Source: JBKBII01 sp046299415 (lineage in GTDB: Bacteria > Pseudomonadota > Gammaproteobacteria > Ectothiorhodospirales > Ectothiorhodospiraceae). Taken from it: a DNA stretch of 64,000 bases. A program made the translations under genes and the position numbers. The stretch lies in contig JBKBII010000006.1 of the NCBI GenBank assembly GCA_046299415.1, positions 1 through 64,000 on the forward strand, in the 5' to 3' direction. The notes under the pieces are model-generated. The model had not been told where the DNA came from and searched no databases. It saw only the letters and a program-made list of their open reading frames with translations. Shown here in pieces: positions 33,663-43,271 of this stretch. Within the stretch, counting starts at the first letter, position 1. Every line of letters starts with the position of its first letter.

Positions 33663-34904
33663 GTGACTTCGGCGAAGAAAGTCGTTCAAGCGCCTTCGGG
33701 GGTCGATCGGTCCGCAGTTGCAGCGGGTTCGAACCGTCAGTGGGATATTCATCCGACCGCGCTCGGTGTTTTGGCGTTGAGCGTCACCGTGGTGGTGCTG
33801 GGTGGCTTGGTCTGGTTGTTGGCACCGGTTCTGACCCCTTTTCTGGCGGCTGCTTTGCTCGCTTATCTTTTTGATCCGGTCGTGACACGGCTGAATCGGT
33901 TATCGGGTGGTCGTTTGGGGCGCGTTGGCGCGGCGATCATTCTGCTCTTGCTGGTGTTGTTCGCTATCGTCATCGCGCTGTTGGTTTTGATTCCGCTGGT
34001 GCTGGCACAGATCGAGAATCTTGTACAACAAATGCCCGCGTGGCTGGAGCGTGCGCGGGCGTTTGTCGAGCCGCGTCTTGCCGAATGGCGGGGTGTCGAC
34101 TCGCTTGATTCATCGGTATGGCCGGACGCGACTGATCTGGCAGGTCTGGTACGCAATCACTGGCAGGATGCCGGCGGTATGGCGGGGTTACTGCTGGGGT
34201 GGCTTGGACGTTCGAGCGGCGCTCTGTTCGGTGTTTTGATGAATCTTGTTCTGATTCCGGTGATTCTGTTTTACCTGTTGGTCGATTGGCCGCGGATTCT
34301 GCGCGGTGCCGGGGCGCTGCTGCCGGCATTCGCGGCGCCGACGGTGGTGGCGTTCCTGACGCGCTCGGACGAGGTGCTCGGGGCGTTTTTGCGTGGCCAG
34401 CTTTTGGTGATGATTGCGTTGGGCACGACCTATGCCGTGGCGTTGTCGCTGCTCGGCCTTGAGTTGGGGATTGCGATTGGCGTTGTGGCGGGACTGGTGA
34501 GTTTCATTCCGTATGTGGGTGTGCTGACCGGGATCGTGCTGGCGTTGGCTGCCGCGCTTTTCCAGGGCGAAAGTTGGATGGTGTTGGTCGCGATTGCCGC
34601 GGTGTTCGCGGCAGCTCAGTTACTCGAACAGGTGGTGCTGACGCCGTGGTTGGTCGGCGACCGCACCGGTTTGCATCCGGTCGCGGTGATCTTCGCGGTG
34701 CTTGCGGGTGGCTCCTTATTTGGTTTTTTTGGGGTGTTGCTGGCATTGCCGGTAGCGGCAGTGATTGCGGTCGCCGTGGCGATGCTGCTCGATGCCTATC
34801 GGCGTGCGCCGTTCGGGCCGGGCTGGCGTGATGACGACGCCGAGCCCGACGAAATCGCGGCCGCAAATGATTCGATAGCCAATGCGAATCAGACCGAGCG
34901 TTGA
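33663..34904 (+). CDS. AI-2E family (PerM/YhhQ-type DUF20) permease
   Basis: 413 residues, GTG start at 33663 with GAGAGCGA upstream. Eight membrane helices in the family order: two after a basic N-tail (ALGVLALSVTVVVLGGLVWLLAPVLTPFLAAALLAYLFDPVV), a large periplasmic helical loop (100-200), then LLGWLGRSSGALFGVLMNLVLIPVILFYLLVDW and the C-terminal bundle with LELGIAIGVVAGLVSFIPYVG and LGSLFGFFGVLLALPVAA-like text. Some members export autoinducer-2; others are cation exchangers. The substrate is unknown here. Hda follows, as in many gammaproteobacteria. Confidence 0.93.
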   Translation: MTSAKKVVQAPSGVDRSAVAAGSNRQWDIHPTALGVLALSVTVVVLGGLVWLLAPVLTPFLAAALLAYLFDPVVTRLNRLSGGRLGRVGAAIILLLLVLFAIVIALLVLIPLVLAQIENLVQQMPAWLERARAFVEPRLAEWRGVDSLDSSVWPDATDLAGLVRNHWQDAGGMAGLLLGWLGRSSGALFGVLMNLVLIPVILFYLLVDWPRILRGAGALLPAFAAPTVVAFLTRSDEVLGAFLRGQLLVMIALGTTYAVALSLLGLELGIAIGVVAGLVSFIPYVGVLTGIVLALAAALFQGESWMVLVAIAAVFAAAQLLEQVVLTPWLVGDRTGLHPVAVIFAVLAGGSLFGFFGVLLALPVAAVIAVAVAMLLDAYRRAPFGPGWRDDDAEPDEIAAANDSIANANQTER

Positions 34905-35146
34905 CGAGCGGATGATCGTGCGCAGGGCCAGGTCGTCCGTCGGCGGGGGCGGAGAGCTCGTTCGGTCGGGATGTTCCCTCTGGGATTGGGGCCCATCTGC
35001 TGGGGCGGCTCATCGGGTTTTTGTTTGTGCTGCTGGTGGCCGAATCGTTCTTGAGTCGGGCGCGCGATGCGAACCGACGTCGGCGATCGGCGACTCTGGA
35101 ATTTTCGCTCGTATTGGGCTCTCGCCATGAGTGCCGTAGGTGGACT

Positions 35147-35938
35147 GTGACGTCGGTTTCTCATCGACAGCTTGTGCTGAATCTCGCGTGGAGCGCTCCT
35201 GAGACGGGATCCTGGCCTTTGATCACCTGGCCTGTGTTGGATGCGCGTAATGCCTTGGTGATTGACGTTGTCGAGGCGGTCTTGAGACGTGCTGCGGTGC
35301 TCGACGAAGATGAGGGCTTGGCGTGTGACGATGTGCCGTGGCGCTTGATCTACGGACTGTCAAGTAGTGGCTTCGAGGTGTTCGTGGCGCGGGTCGTCGA
35401 CGCCAGTGTGCGTCTGGGAATCGATCTGAGGCAGTGGGTGCATCCAACGGGTGCGCGACACCGACGAGAGGATGTTGGGCAAGGGGTTGTCGACGAATCG
35501 ATCGATTGGCCGGGGTTGCTGCTGGTCGACCGGATCGAGTCGCGTTGCGCTGATGTCGACGAGGCTGAGGCGCTGTTTCATACGCTCAATGTTCTGCGTG
35601 AGACGGGACGTCCAGCATTGCTGCTGTCCGATCGGCCACCCGAGCAGTGCGATTGTGCGTTTGAGGATTTGCGCTCGCGTTTGGGCTGGGGTGGGGTCTA
35701 TGCCTGGCACTCACCGGGTGATGACGTTCTTGCGGCGTTGGTCGAGATTGAGGCAGCGCAGTCGGGTGTCCCGCTGCGTCATGAGGTGCGGGAGTTTTTG
35801 TTGACACGAGGGCCGCGATCGCCCGAGGGGCAGCTCGCGCTGTTCGATGCGATGGCCGAACAGGCGCTCGCCGAGCAGCGACGGCTGACACCCGCGTTTG
35901 CGCGCGAGTGGTGGGCGACACGTCGTGAAGGGATTTGA
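35147..35938 (+). CDS. Hda-like DnaA-inactivator homologue with degenerate ATP site
   Basis: About 263 residues from a GTG at 35147. Hda is an AAA+ relative of DnaA that, with the DNA clamp, makes DnaA hydrolyse ATP. The N-terminal clamp-binding motif is kept (RQLVLNL, 7-13), and the C-terminal half matches Hda: ALFHTLNVLRETGRPALLLSDRPPEQ, DLRSRL (174-179, including the Arg region) and VREFLLTRGPRSPEGQLALFDAM. The nucleotide site is not: the Walker A region reads YGLSSSGFEVF (69-79) without Lys/Arg, and Walker B is LLLVDR instead of LDD. Placement after AI-2E permease and before DUF2069/wrbA is typical of hda. An ATG at 35021 gives an unlikely N-terminal extension. Confidence 0.75.
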   Translation: MTSVSHRQLVLNLAWSAPETGSWPLITWPVLDARNALVIDVVEAVLRRAAVLDEDEGLACDDVPWRLIYGLSSSGFEVFVARVVDASVRLGIDLRQWVHPTGARHRREDVGQGVVDESIDWPGLLLVDRIESRCADVDEAEALFHTLNVLRETGRPALLLSDRPPEQCDCAFEDLRSRLGWGGVYAWHSPGDDVLAALVEIEAAQSGVPLRHEVREFLLTRGPRSPEGQLALFDAMAEQALAEQRRLTPAFAREWWATRREGI

Positions 35939-36044
35939 CCGCGGCGGGGGCTGACAGCCTCCAAGTTTTGCTGTTCCCCGGGTTGGCCAAAGCGCGCGCT
36001 TGTTGCGCGTGTTCGGCATGACGCGACGGGCGGCGCGGCGCAGC

Positions 36045-36458
36045 TTAGGCTTGGGTCGTGCTGAGTGCATGCCGTTTGGCTGCGATACGTACGGCTGCGA
36101 ATGCACCCCAGAACCACAGCATGGAAGCGGCGAGGATCGCGAGCCCGAGCAGGCGCGTGCCTGAGTCGACGACCAGCAGGATGCCGACGAGCCAGTAGGC
36201 GAGGGCGATCAGAGTGGACCACGAAAGGGTCCGAGGTGCGCTCGCAACGATGCCTCTTAGGGGAAAGAGCAGCGGCAAGAGTGCAATCATCACCAGCAGG
36301 GTTCGTGGGATCGGGCTGGTCGCGGGGTCAACGTTGATGATGGCGACGAACAGAATCACGATCAGGGTAAAAAAGCCGACCTGCGCAATGCGGGCGGCAC
36401 GTTGCCCACGGTGGCGGAGCGCTTGCAGAACGGGGTCGGATGGGTCTTCCGCTGTCAT
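36045..36458 (-). CDS. DUF2069 membrane protein
   Basis: 137 residues from the ATG at 36458, with four predicted membrane helices (QVGFFTLIVILFVAIIN, LLVMIALLPLLFPLRGIV, STLIALAYWLVGILLVVDSG, AILAASMLWFWGAFAAVRI). DUF2069 proteins are small inner-membrane proteins of unknown role; in gammaproteobacteria the gene commonly lies between hda and wrbA, as here. A longer frame to 36644 adds 62 residues of no recognisable kind. wrbA lies upstream on the same strand, 306 bases away. Confidence 0.85.
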   Translation of the reverse strand: MTAEDPSDPVLQALRHRGQRAARIAQVGFFTLIVILFVAIINVDPATSPIPRTLLVMIALLPLLFPLRGIVASAPRTLSWSTLIALAYWLVGILLVVDSGTRLLGLAILAASMLWFWGAFAAVRIAAKRHALSTTQA

Positions 36459-36764
36459 TGTGAAATCCGGTTTGCGTGAGGTTGGGCGGATGGACGCTGA
36501 TTGGCGGCCCTTGTTGAGGCTGTACGTTGGTGAGCGTCGATAAGTGTCGTCGTTTCTGCGGTACGGCGATTTGTCGACCCGGTTCAACAGCCCATCAACG
36601 TGCAGCGAACCCGGCCCGGGCCGAGGGCGTATCAGATCGAGCAAAAATCGCAGTCTCGATTGATGTAGCCGGGTTGACTCGTTGGCGTGCCGTGGGCGAG
36701 GTTGTGACGGTCCTTGGTTCTGATTCTCCCCCGGTGGCGAATTGAATTTTCGAGGGTGGCGTAT
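36459..36764. other. wrbA-DUF2069 spacer
   Basis: 306 bases, no supported gene or clear terminator. Confidence 0.5.
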
Positions 36765-37418
36765 TCAGTGTTCGGACGTTTGCTTGAGGCGCTGGGCGAT
36801 CTTCGCAATGCGCTCGCCGAAGTGTTCGGCGAGGGTTTGCTCGTCGCGACTCAGGCGCGTGGGGTCGGCGCGGCCGTCCTCTGAGACTTGTGATGCACCG
36901 TAGGGAGTGCCGCCCTCGTGAGTGTGGCTGAGGCGTGGCTCTGTGTAGGGGAGGCCGGTCATGAGCATGCCGTGATGCAGCCAAGGTAGCGCCATCGATA
37001 ACAAGGTGCTCTCTTGACCGCCGTGCAATGTCCCTGTCGAAGTGAAGACGCCGAATGGGCGGCCGGCCAGCGCACCACTGGCCCACAGCGCGCCGGTTTG
37101 ATCGATGAAGTGTTTGAGAGGGGCTGCCATGTTGCCGAAGCGAGTCGGTGAGCCGACGATCAGTCCGTCGGCGGCGGCGAGCTCGTCAAGCGTGATGGGC
37201 GGGGCGCCAGTGGATTCAGACGCCGGAGTCTGCGAGGCGTTCAGCGCGGGGACTCGTCGTACCCAGACGTCGATTGGGGCGGTCGGTTCGTGTGCGCGTT
37301 CAGCCCCTGTGGCAATGGCGCGCGCGAGGCGCTCAGTTGCACCGGTGCGGCTGTAATACAGCACGACAACGCGGGTCGGCTCGACGGGTTCGGTGGATGA
37401 GTCAGGGTGTGATGTCAT
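36765..37418 (-). CDS. wrbA: NAD(P)H:quinone oxidoreductase, WrbA type
   Basis: A flavodoxin-fold FMN enzyme that reduces quinones by two electrons, cytosolic, usually tetrameric. 217 residues from the ATG at 37418. Motifs: VVVLYYSRTGATERLARAIATGAE (FMN phosphate loop), ADGLIVGSPTRFGNMAAPLKHFIDQTGALWASGALAGRPFGVFTSTGTLHGGQESTL and LPWLHHGMLMTGLPY. A Ser/Thr/Pro/Ala-rich insertion (about residues 60-75, NASQTPASESTGAPP) precedes LDELAAADG, slightly longer than standard. The earlier in-frame ATG at 37556 adds 46 unconserved residues. Confidence 0.94.
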   Translation of the reverse strand: MTSHPDSSTEPVEPTRVVVLYYSRTGATERLARAIATGAERAHEPTAPIDVWVRRVPALNASQTPASESTGAPPITLDELAAADGLIVGSPTRFGNMAAPLKHFIDQTGALWASGALAGRPFGVFTSTGTLHGGQESTLLSMALPWLHHGMLMTGLPYTEPRLSHTHEGGTPYGASQVSEDGRADPTRLSRDEQTLAEHFGERIAKIAQRLKQTSEH

Positions 37419-38127
37419 GATGGTCTCTTCAGTGTGAGCGGCGGCGTGGTGCTGCGACTGTGTGGGCGGATTTTCGAATTGTGGCTCAAATCGGGGCAGC
37501 ATCGTGTGGTCGAATGCCGTTCGAGCGGCTCGGTTCTTGCTCAAGGGTCGTGACATGTGTGGCGTGAGGGCCGCATCGACCGCGAGTTGCGCTGACGACC
37601 GATGACCGCGTGTGTGCCCACGACCCTGGCCGTATTCTGGGGCCTCTGACCCGAGACGACTGCCCGACAGGTCGGGATCGATGTCGCGCGGCTCAGCCCT
37701 ACGACCATCGCTGGTGATGAAAGATCACGCGTCGTGAGTGTCTCGGATCGAGCTTGGTCGATGGGTCTGGTTATCAGATGTCGCCTGCATTCGCTGCGTC
37801 GCGGCAGGACTCAGGTGCCGCGCATGAGCTGTCAACATGAGCCGGCAGGGGTAAATTTGTCGGTGAATGCGCTGACTTCCATGTGCGGCGGCTTTTGCTG
37901 TTACTGGATCTGGATGGGTTCAAGCGGAGTCACGCGCGTGCCGCGAGACTGGCATTAGGAGGCACCGGCTCGATCGCGTAGGTCGATTGCACGAGAATTG
38001 CGTCGAGATGACGGCGAGCGAGATCGTCCAGCGAGCGCGATGCGCAGCGCGGACGGCTTGGCGCAGACGCCAAGTGGGTGCGGACGGTTGGAGGTTTCGC
38101 GTTCGACTTTAGGGAGCTGTCTTTTTA
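37419..38127. other. Divergent intergenic region wrbA/rsuA
   Basis: 709 bases with no supported gene on either strand. Nothing recognisable apart from the rsuA leader, where AGGGAG lies 11 bases before the ATG. Confidence 0.5.
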
Positions 38128-38937
38128 ATGCCTCACGCTTCGGTGAAAGCTGCGACGACGATGCAGCGCTTGGATCGTTGGTTGGCGCAGGCGACGGGCG
38201 CAAGTCGTTCTGAAGTGCGCGAGTGGCTGCGCGCCGCGAGGGTCAGGGTGGAAGGTCGAGGCGTGGTGCGCGACCCGAGCGTGAAAATACCGCAGGATGC
38301 GCATGTCGCGGTTGATGGTGATTGGATCGAGTCGCCCGGGCCGGTGACGATCATGCTGCATAAGCCGGCGGGCGTCGTCAGCGCGACGCGGGACGCGAGT
38401 TTGCCGACGGTGCTCGGCTTGATCAATGCGCCGTTCGCGGGACGCCTGCGAATCGTTGGGCGCCTCGATCGAGATGCGACGGGGCTGTTGTTGTTGACCG
38501 ACGATGGCGACTACTTGCATCGCGTGGCGAAGCCGGGAGGAGCCTGGAAGCGTTATCGGGTGACGCTGGCGAGTCCGCTGACAGACGCGATGGCCGATGC
38601 GTTGCGTGCCGGTGTGGCGCTGCGCGATGACCCCGTGCCGGCACGCGCCTGCGCCTTGGATTGCTGCGTGCTGGATTCGTCGTATGGCGTGACAATCGGT
38701 GGCGGGGAATCGCTGAACGACATCGCGGAGATCCAGCAGCGTCGGGTTTGGCAGATCGCCATCGACGAGGGCCGTTATCATCAGGTCAAGCGGATGTTTG
38801 CCGCAGTTGGCGCCCACGTGAGTCGACTGCATCGTGAGGCAATCGGAGCGTTGGAGCTCGATAAAGAGCTCGTCGCCGGCCGCTGGCGACGGCTTTCTGA
38901 TGCCGAGCGCAGCAAGGCTCTGACCCAGATCAGGTAG
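38128..38937 (+). CDS. rsuA: RsuA-family 16S rRNA pseudouridine synthase
   Basis: 269 residues. An N-terminal S4 RNA-binding domain (QRLDRWLAQATGASRSEVREWLRAARVRVEGR) is followed by the pseudouridine synthase domain with IMLHKPAGVVSATRD, LRIVGRLDRDATGLLLLTDDGD (catalytic Asp in RLDRD) and DEGRYHQVKRMFAAVGAHVSRLHREAIG. E. coli RsuA modifies U516 of 16S rRNA; the close relatives RluB/RluE/RluF act on 23S rRNA. The size and the HKPAGVVSATRD text fit RsuA best. An internal ATG at 38161 could also serve as start. Confidence 0.88.
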   Translation: MPHASVKAATTMQRLDRWLAQATGASRSEVREWLRAARVRVEGRGVVRDPSVKIPQDAHVAVDGDWIESPGPVTIMLHKPAGVVSATRDASLPTVLGLINAPFAGRLRIVGRLDRDATGLLLLTDDGDYLHRVAKPGGAWKRYRVTLASPLTDAMADALRAGVALRDDPVPARACALDCCVLDSSYGVTIGGGESLNDIAEIQQRRVWQIAIDEGRYHQVKRMFAAVGAHVSRLHREAIGALELDKELVAGRWRRLSDAERSKALTQIR

Positions 38938-39116
38938 GGTTCAGCGGCGTCGCCACCATCATGTGCGTGGGTGTTTCCATGATGATTCGTGGGCTGCGTT
39001 TGAGCCTTGCACGTCGACATTGCTATTGTTTAGTCAAGCGAGCGGATTCCGCGGTGCCGTTGGGGCGCCGTCGTGCCATCGCAAACTGCCGAGCACGACT
39101 CGGGGAGAAATCGAGC

Positions 39117-39665
39117 ATGGGTGTGGGAAGTCAGTTTCGAGCGTCGTTGCGTCGCGGCCTGACCGCGTTGATTGTGGGTGGGGCGATGATCGGTTTGCCG
39201 CTCGTTGCGGGTGCGCAGAATGCGCAGCAATTGGAGTGGATTCAGGAAATCGAGCAACTGCAGCAGCGCATCGATCGCGTGCAGTCTCAGGCGGTGGAGC
39301 GTAATCCTCAGCTTGTCGAGAGCGCTCGCGCGATCGAGGAAACGATGATCGCAAAAATGGAGTCAGCTGGGCACCGACCACAGGATGATCTTGCGACTCT
39401 GGAGCGTGCTGAGCAGCGGCTGCAGGACCCGAGTTTGAGCGATGCACAGCGTCGGGAAATCGTTGCAAGCGCTGAGGTGACTCAGGCTCAGCGTAATCTG
39501 CAAGCGGCGATGTCTGCGATCAGTGCCGACCCAGAGTTGGCGACGATGCAAGATCGCTTTGAGGCCGATTTGCTTGAAAAGATGAAGGCGATCGACCCTG
39601 AAATCGAGCAGGCTTACGAACGCGGTGTGCGATTGCAGCAGCAGTTGATCAATAGCATGCAGTGA
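39117..39665 (+). CDS. Secreted coiled-coil hypothetical protein
   Basis: 182 residues from the ATG at 39117, with GGGGAG nine bases upstream. A classical signal peptide (MGVGSQFRASLRRGL, then ALIVGGAMIGLPLVAGAQN) is cleaved near A33. The mature part is almost wholly alpha-helical and charged, with heptad-like stretches (LEWIQEIEQLQQRIDRVQSQAV, AEQRLQDPSLSDAQRREIV, EADLLEKMKAIDPEIEQAYERGVRLQQQL). It resembles small periplasmic coiled-coil proteins found in gammaproteobacteria but I do not recognise a named family. A very strong terminator follows 35 bases after the stop. Monocistronic. Confidence 0.8.
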   Translation: MGVGSQFRASLRRGLTALIVGGAMIGLPLVAGAQNAQQLEWIQEIEQLQQRIDRVQSQAVERNPQLVESARAIEETMIAKMESAGHRPQDDLATLERAEQRLQDPSLSDAQRREIVASAEVTQAQRNLQAAMSAISADPELATMQDRFEADLLEKMKAIDPEIEQAYERGVRLQQQLINSMQ

Positions 39666-39700
39666 GACTGAACTGGTGTCGCTTGCACGCGCTGGTGAGC

Positions 39701-39729
39701 GAAAAAGCCGGGCATGTCCCGGCTTTTTC
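39701..39729. terminator. Bidirectional rho-independent terminator
   Basis: Perfect 12-bp stem GAAAAAGCCGGG/CCCGGCTTTTTC with a 5-base loop, T-rich on both strands (CTTTTTCGTTTTT on plus; the A-tract mirrors it on minus). It separates the convergent coiled-coil gene and holC. Confidence 0.92.
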
Positions 39730-39756
39730 GTTTTTGGGATGTAGGCGAGTCGACTG

Positions 39757-40335
39757 TTAGCCGAGGACGTGGTGCGTCAGAGGGTAGCCGCGTTCACGCA
39801 GGAATCGGTAGCGGACACGGCCGGCTTCGCGAGAATCAGCGTCGATGGCGACGACGTCGGCGAGTCGTTCAAAGCGGGCGAATTCGGGTGGTAGGGCCCG
39901 TGCAAGATTGACCAGTACGGCGTCGCCCGGCGCGTCCGCAAGGATTGGGGTGGCGTTGGTGGTGATTGGGTGATCGGTGGGCGCTTTTTCGTCTGCTTCG
40001 CGTTCTGGGGCGACTTTTTGCGAAACCGTTGGATCGAGTGTTTGCGACGCAACACATGATTCGATATCGCCATTGGGGTGCTTTGGTGGTGCCGTCGCGG
40101 CGACCAGAACGACTCGACTGAGGTCGTCATCGATCGAGTCGGCTCTGCGGTGTGCGAGAAAGGCTGCCGAGTCGAACGTCCAAAGCGCCTGGTCGAGTCG
40201 ATCGATGGTCTCGGGCTCGACATAAACCCAAACCGGAGCGAGGCCGGCGATTTTCTGGATCAGGCGACAGGTCCAGATCAGGCTGGCGTCGTTGTCGAGA
40301 CCCTCGCGAAAGGTGTAGAAGCTAATTCTGGTCAT
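39757..40335 (-). CDS. holC: DNA polymerase III chi subunit with insertion
   Basis: HolC links the clamp-loader complex to single-strand binding protein. 192 residues against about 147 in E. coli. N-terminal ISFYTFREGLD, LIQKIAGLAPVWVYVE, LDQALWTFDSAAFLAH fit the family; so does the C-terminal VLVNLARALPPEFARFERLADVVAIDADSREAGRVRYRFLRERGYPLTHHVL. The excess is an insertion of about 48 low-complexity residues (81-128) between the SAAFLAH-- strand region and ATPILAD. The gene lies 297 bases downstream of pepA on the same strand, the usual pairing. Confidence 0.92.
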   Translation of the reverse strand: MTRISFYTFREGLDNDASLIWTCRLIQKIAGLAPVWVYVEPETIDRLDQALWTFDSAAFLAHRRADSIDDDLSRVVLVAATAPPKHPNGDIESCVASQTLDPTVSQKVAPEREADEKAPTDHPITTNATPILADAPGDAVLVNLARALPPEFARFERLADVVAIDADSREAGRVRYRFLRERGYPLTHHVLG

Positions 40336-40632
40336 TCGATCGGTGGCGAGTGGCCTTTGCGGTCGGTTATTCGCCTTTGATTGGGCGAGGATTCTGGCGA
40401 AGCTTGGCTGAAACGCCGCACGAAGTGATGCATGGGCGCGTCATTCGCTTTTCTCTGGCTATGTTTTGGTTGCTGCACTCGTCGCGTTTTGCGCCGCACA
40501 TCCTCGCGGCTTTCTTCAGCCTAGGCTCGCAGCGCGGGGCACGATGTTTTGCAGACAAGTCGTGGAGACACGAAGCGAGTCGAAATGGGTGTTATTCGGC
40601 CGCGGCTTGGTCTGAGAAGACTGGAAAGGACG

Positions 40633-42192
40633 TTACAGGCCCTCTCGCGCGGTGTCAGCGTCGCGTTTTGCGCGTTGTGTAAGGAATTCGACGAGAAGCG
40701 GAACTGGACGGCCTGTTGCGCCTTTTTCTTTGCCTGATTTCCATGCAACACCGGCGATGTCGAGGTGTGCCCAACGTTGCTTCTGCGCAAAACGCGAGAG
40801 GAAATACGCTGCCGTGATCGTGCCGGCGGGACGGCCACCGATGTTGGCCAGGTCGGCGAAATTGCTTTTGAGCTGTTCGCCGTATTCGGGCCATAGCGGC
40901 AGGCGCCAGGCGCGGTCGCTGCTGGTTTCGGCGGCGGCCAGGATTTCGTTGGCCAGATCGTCATCGTTGGCGAGCAGGGCGCTGGCCTGATGCCCAAGAG
41001 CGATGATGCAGGCACCGGTGAGCGTGGCGAGATCAATGATGCATTCTGGTTCGAAACGCTCGGTGTAGGTCAGCGCATCGCAGAGGACGAGTCGGCCCTC
41101 GGCGTCGGTGTTGAGAATTTCGACGGTACGGCCGGATAGCGTGGTGATGATGTCGCCGGGGCGCGTCGCGTTGCCGTCGGGCATGTTTTCGGCGGCGGCG
41201 ATGACACCGACGACGTGTAGCGGGAGATCCATTTGGGCGATGGCGTCGAAGGCGCCCAGTACTGCCGCGGCGCCGCCGAGGTCGTATTTCATTTCGTCCA
41301 TTTCGGGGCCGGGTTTGAGCGAGATTCCGCCGGTGTCGAAGGTGATGCCCTTGCCGACGAGCGCGATCGGTCGACCTTCCCCGCCGCGCCATGTCATGCG
41401 GATCAAGCGAGGGGGGCGCGCCGACCCGCGGCCGACGGCGAGGATGGCGTTAGCGCCCAGTTTCTCGAGAGCTTGCTCGTCGAGAACCTCGACCTCGAGT
41501 CGGGGGTGACGGGCTGATAGCTCCAGCGCGTGTTCGGCGAGAGTTTGCGGAAAGCAGAAGTTCGGTGGCGCGTTGCCGATGTTGCGAGCACGATCAAGTC
41601 CGGCGGCGAGCGCCGTCGCGCGGTTCAGGGCTTGTTTTAGCGTGTCGAGCTGTTCGGTCTGGGTCGTTTGCAAGACGATATGTTCGAGCGCGGATCGTTT
41701 CGGGTGTTGTTCGTGCTCGGTGTGATGAGTGTCGTAGACGTACGTTGCCGCGTTGAACGCAAGCACCAGTGTTTCGAGCACCTGGCTGGCGTCACGTTTG
41801 GGGGTGATGAAGTCGTCGATTGCGACGACGGCGCGTGCGGGACCTTCGGCCGAGACGCGTTTGGCGATCGCGCTTGCGACCGCGTTGAGCGCGCTGCGTT
41901 GGGCGTCGTTGTGATCAGCATCGGTCTGGCCGATTCCGACGAGAAGGACGTCGACGGGGCCGGCGTGATTCGACGCAGGCAGCGCTGCAACGCGCATGTC
42001 GCCGGGTGTTGCGAGACAGCGACGGTGCCGGATCAAGGCTTGCAGGGTGCCGCTGTGGGCGTGGTCGAGTTTGGCAGCAGCGGCACCCATCGCGGCGGTG
42101 GCGCCGGCTTCGCGAGCATGCAAGCTGACGATGCGCAGGGCGTCGTCGTGGGCGTTGTCGTCGATTGGGGTGGCTGTCAAATCGAAGCGCAT
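40633..42192 (-). CDS. pepA: Leucyl (cytosol) aminopeptidase
   Basis: M17 di-metal aminopeptidase, hexameric, 519 residues. The catalytic C-domain shows VGKGITFDTGGISLKPG (Lys and first Asp ligand), MDEMKYDLGGAAAVLG (Asp ligand), ENMPDGNATRPGDI, EILNTDAEGRLVLCDALTY (signature NTDAEGRL with Asp and Glu ligands) and IDLATLTGACIIALG. The N-domain is less conserved, as usual. In enterobacteria PepA also acts as a DNA-binding factor for carAB and Xer recombination; whether that holds here is unknown. It reads divergently from lptF-lptG and ahead of holC. Confidence 0.97.
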   Translation of the reverse strand: MRFDLTATPIDDNAHDDALRIVSLHAREAGATAAMGAAAAKLDHAHSGTLQALIRHRRCLATPGDMRVAALPASNHAGPVDVLLVGIGQTDADHNDAQRSALNAVASAIAKRVSAEGPARAVVAIDDFITPKRDASQVLETLVLAFNAATYVYDTHHTEHEQHPKRSALEHIVLQTTQTEQLDTLKQALNRATALAAGLDRARNIGNAPPNFCFPQTLAEHALELSARHPRLEVEVLDEQALEKLGANAILAVGRGSARPPRLIRMTWRGGEGRPIALVGKGITFDTGGISLKPGPEMDEMKYDLGGAAAVLGAFDAIAQMDLPLHVVGVIAAAENMPDGNATRPGDIITTLSGRTVEILNTDAEGRLVLCDALTYTERFEPECIIDLATLTGACIIALGHQASALLANDDDLANEILAAAETSSDRAWRLPLWPEYGEQLKSNFADLANIGGRPAGTITAAYFLSRFAQKQRWAHLDIAGVAWKSGKEKGATGRPVPLLVEFLTQRAKRDADTAREGL

Positions 42193-43271
42193 CGTGGTCT
42201 CTCTTTTGGGTTGGGGTGGTTCGAGGCCCAGTTTTTGACGCCGTGCGTTTTCGCGCGGACATCCGGGTTGGTCTGCAGGAGCGGATGGATCGCGTTGGTG
42301 TTTTTTGGATGTGCCGCGTCAGGTGAACAAGCGGTTGCTGTTGGCCCGGATTCGTCCAGTCTCGATGGTGCCGCTGGTCGTGCCGGCGCGGCGGCCGATG
42401 GCGCCGAGCCTGGCGCTGCATTTAAGGCTGGTTGAGGTCCGGAAAGCAAACGAGACCCTTGCGCAGGTGGTTGTTGGAGTTTCGGCGAATGGCTCGATTC
42501 GAGAGGGCGACGAGGTTGGGTGGTGGCAAGAATATCCGGATTGGTTGTCGGCGTTGTAGTGGCCGATGAGCCGGTTTGGCGCGAGCCCGGCGACCGACCT
42601 TGATTTTTGAGACGCTGGACGGGGATCAAATGAGGGTCCGGACGAGACTGGGCGGCGTTCTGTCGCGTGGCGTGTACTTGAAACTTTGGGTCGGGTGGGT
42701 TTGCCCTCGTTGCCTTTGGCACGTCTCGCGGTGGTTGTTGACGAGTCGTGGGACTGATCTGGCGACGGGCGTGCGATCATGGGAAGGGGTTGACGCGTGG
42801 CGCACGATCGAGTGATTGGCGCGGGTTCGCTTTAGCGTCGCGTGGACGGAGTGGGGATTTCAGGGGCGCCGGAGCGGACTGGCGCGCTGGCTGGGTTGAT
42901 TGTCGGTTGTGATCGTTCCTCGTTGATGGCGCTCGCGCAATCAGGCCCAGCGAGGCCGGATAGGAGCGAGGTTCCTGCAGAATGGCGATTGGCCGCGATG
43001 TAGCCGCGGCGGCGCGCAGTTGTGGCGACGCTTGGTGGCCAGTACGGCGGAGACGCTCGCGGTTGAGTGTTTTCGATTGGCGCGGTCTGAAAGATCAAAG
43101 ATCGACGTTACGGTCTTTCCTTGATGGTCGCTGCGAAACGTGGCGCCGATGGCGAGGGATCGTAGTTGATGGCCGGGGCGGGGTGCGTGAATGTGAACCG
43201 CGCGGCGAGTGAATGCTTCTCGAGGGTAGGGCGATGATCGCGATGGCTGGATTTGCGCAGGTGGTTGCTCG
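42193..43271. other. Long divergent intergenic region pepA/lptF
   Basis: About 1.08 kb with no supported gene on either strand. Promoters for pepA and lptFG must lie here; no strong consensus boxes are evident. Confidence 0.5.
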
